Shown here: positions 4,806 to 5,514 of the stretch, piece by piece | Numbering within the stretch: the stretch's first letter is position 1 | Layout of the letters: each line of letters opens with the position of its first letter | Assembly (NCBI GenBank): GCA_001786015.1 | Contig: MFVH01000009.1 | Span: forward strand, 1-5,514 | DNA from: Candidatus Nomurabacteria bacterium RIFCSPLOWO2_01_FULL_46_18 | GTDB lineage: Bacteria > Patescibacteriota > Minisyncoccia > Phycocordibacterales > UBA9973 | Reading direction: 5' to 3' | DNA: 5,514 bases | The notes under the pieces: model-generated | The model's database searches: none | What the model was told of the DNA's origin: nothing | Seen by the model: only the letters and a program-made list of their open reading frames with translations | Program-made: the position numbers and the translations under genes

Positions 4806-5315
4806 ATGACACAGGATAAGGGTTTGCCTGTGATTACTAAATCACGGGAGTGCGGTAGCTGTACCGCCTGTTGTAAAACTCACCAAATACTCGAGCTAGA
4901 AAAGCCAGCCGGGGTTTGGTGTGAACACTGCAACATCGGTCATGGATGCAACATCTATGGTGACCACCCACAGGGATGCAAGGACTTTGCTTGCGAATGG
5001 CTTAACGGGCTCTTGGCAGAGGCTGACAGACCAGACAAGACCAAGATCGTACTAGACTACCTTGATCTAAAAGATGCTGGTAGAATCACTGGTAGAATCT
5101 TTGCGCTCTTTGAGGTAAGTGAGGGTGCACTTAGTGGCAAGTTTGCTGAAAACTTGACCACTAGCATCTTGCTTCAAAATGGAGTGGTCTTCCATTTTCC
5201 CATTAACGGCAACAATAAGTTGTTGTTTATGGGTGGGGGTGCTGATTTGCCGGAGAAGCTTTCAATTCGGATTAATGGAAAGAACACTGACGTAATCCCC
5301 ATACAGAGGAGATGA
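4806..5315 (+). CDS. YkgJ-like CxxCxxCC putative Zn/Fe-binding protein
   Basis: This is a 169-aa member of the YkgJ-type family of predicted zinc- or iron-chelating proteins; no enzymatic activity is established. The N-terminal 65 residues hold the cluster C16-x2-C19-x2-C22-C23, then ELEKPAGVWC (30-39), C42, the GCNIYGDHPQGCKDFACEWL stretch with C48, C58 and C63. This matches the family pattern C-x2-C-x2-CC ... KPAG-x-WC ... GC-x-IY-x-x-(H/R)P-x-x-C-x-x-F-x-C-x-WL. The C-terminal 100 residues have no cysteine and no motif I recognise. The protein is soluble with no signal peptide. The start has GGAG at 9 nt. The stop (5313-5315) is 3 nt before the GTG start of the next gene, whose Shine-Dalgarno lies in this gene's last codons, so the two are probably coupled. 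Confidence 0.88.
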   Translation: MTQDKGLPVITKSRECGSCTACCKTHQILELEKPAGVWCEHCNIGHGCNIYGDHPQGCKDFACEWLNGLLAEADRPDKTKIVLDYLDLKDAGRITGRIFALFEVSEGALSGKFAENLTTSILLQNGVVFHFPINGNNKLLFMGGGADLPEKLSIRINGKNTDVIPIQRR

Positions 5316-5318
5316 ACA

Positions 5319-5514
5319 GTGGATACTTGCGGTATCATCGCACCCAGGCAATCGGATATTATCGGTTATCGTGAAGATAAATACTTAGCAGAGTGCATCT
5401 GCCCAAAACACCACCTCGGTCCGCATGTCATCAAGACTCCCGAAGGTCGGTACTTTGACTGGGAGGACGATTGGGAGTGTGGTTGTTGCGAACCCGATGA
5501 AGACGAACACTGCT
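5319..5514 (+). CDS. Cys-rich acidic hypothetical protein, 3'-truncated
   Basis: This frame is open from GTG 5319-5321 to the window edge (65 codons visible) and is preceded by a strong AGAGGAG (5305-5311) with 7-nt spacing. The overlapping ATG at 5312 enters a frame that stops within about 20 codons, so GTG is the start. Cysteines lie at 4, 26, 28, 54, 56, 57 and 65, with histidines at 31, 32, 36 and 64. The visible part includes AECICPKHHLGPHVIKTPEGRYF and the acidic WEDDWECGCCEPDEDEHC. Paired C-x-C and C-x-CC groups suggest metal binding. I do not recognise a named family, though ICPKHHLGPH...TPEG looks like a conserved block. Function unknown. Confidence 0.75.
   Translation, partial: MDTCGIIAPRQSDIIGYREDKYLAECICPKHHLGPHVIKTPEGRYFDWEDDWECGCCEPDEDEHC

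Noticed and set aside
5312..5374. ATG at 5312 overlapping the YkgJ-like stop (ATGA)
   Set aside because: This attractive overlap start leads to a stop after about 20 codons, while GTG 5319 with a well-spaced AGAGGAG opens a frame to the window end.
1..5514. CRISPR array, insertion sequence, phage genes or toxin-antitoxin pair
   Set aside because: No regularly spaced repeats, transposase or integrase motifs, terminal repeats or toxin-antitoxin architecture were found on either strand.

Overview
The window looks like a chromosomal fragment of a Candidate Phyla Radiation (Patescibacteria, probably Parcubacteria-type) bacterium. This is inference. It rests on a compact pilM-pilN-pilO cluster with no pilP or pilQ (a monoderm-type pilus base), a RuvX whose third motif reads KEFLTS instead of DERLT/ST, short intergenic gaps, and a GC-rich palindrome set inside a coding region of a type I remember from such genomes. 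Stop codons fit the standard bacterial code. No mobile element, CRISPR array or phage gene was found.

Layout. Positions 1-802 (+) hold the C-terminal two thirds of a Kbl-type 2-amino-3-ketobutyrate CoA ligase, cut by the left edge. It converges on rluA (848-1501, -), with a 17-bp imperfect hairpin between the two stop codons. From 4552 down to 848 everything is on the minus strand, in transcription order: ruvX, pilM, pilN, pilO, a one-pass membrane protein of unknown function, tRNA-Val(UAC), tRNA-Arg(UCU), rluA. pilM/pilN overlap by 8 nt and pilN/pilO are separated by 1 nt, so the pil genes are probably translationally coupled. A promoter-like TTGACC-17-TATTTT in the 3' end of the small membrane gene would drive the two tRNAs and rluA separately from the pil genes. 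Divergent from ruvX, on the plus strand, are tRNA-Ser(UGA), a YkgJ-like CxxCxxCC protein (4806-5315), and the start of a second Cys-rich, acidic protein that runs off the right edge.

Function. PilM (cytoplasmic actin-like), PilN and PilO (one-pass membrane proteins) form the alignment ring linking the type IV pilus motor to the envelope. The small membrane protein after pilO may be an accessory to it. RuvX and RluA are housekeeping RNA/DNA enzymes. The two right-hand Cys-rich genes look like a small metal-binding pair of unknown role.

Most worth a second look: the rluA start codon lies 1 nt beyond the discriminator base of tRNA-Arg, so tRNA 3' processing would give a nearly leaderless mRNA; a perfect hairpin in the end of pilM covers the pilN Shine-Dalgarno; a 20-nt palindrome is set in frame inside pilN; and tRNA-Arg has C instead of the near-universal U at position 55.
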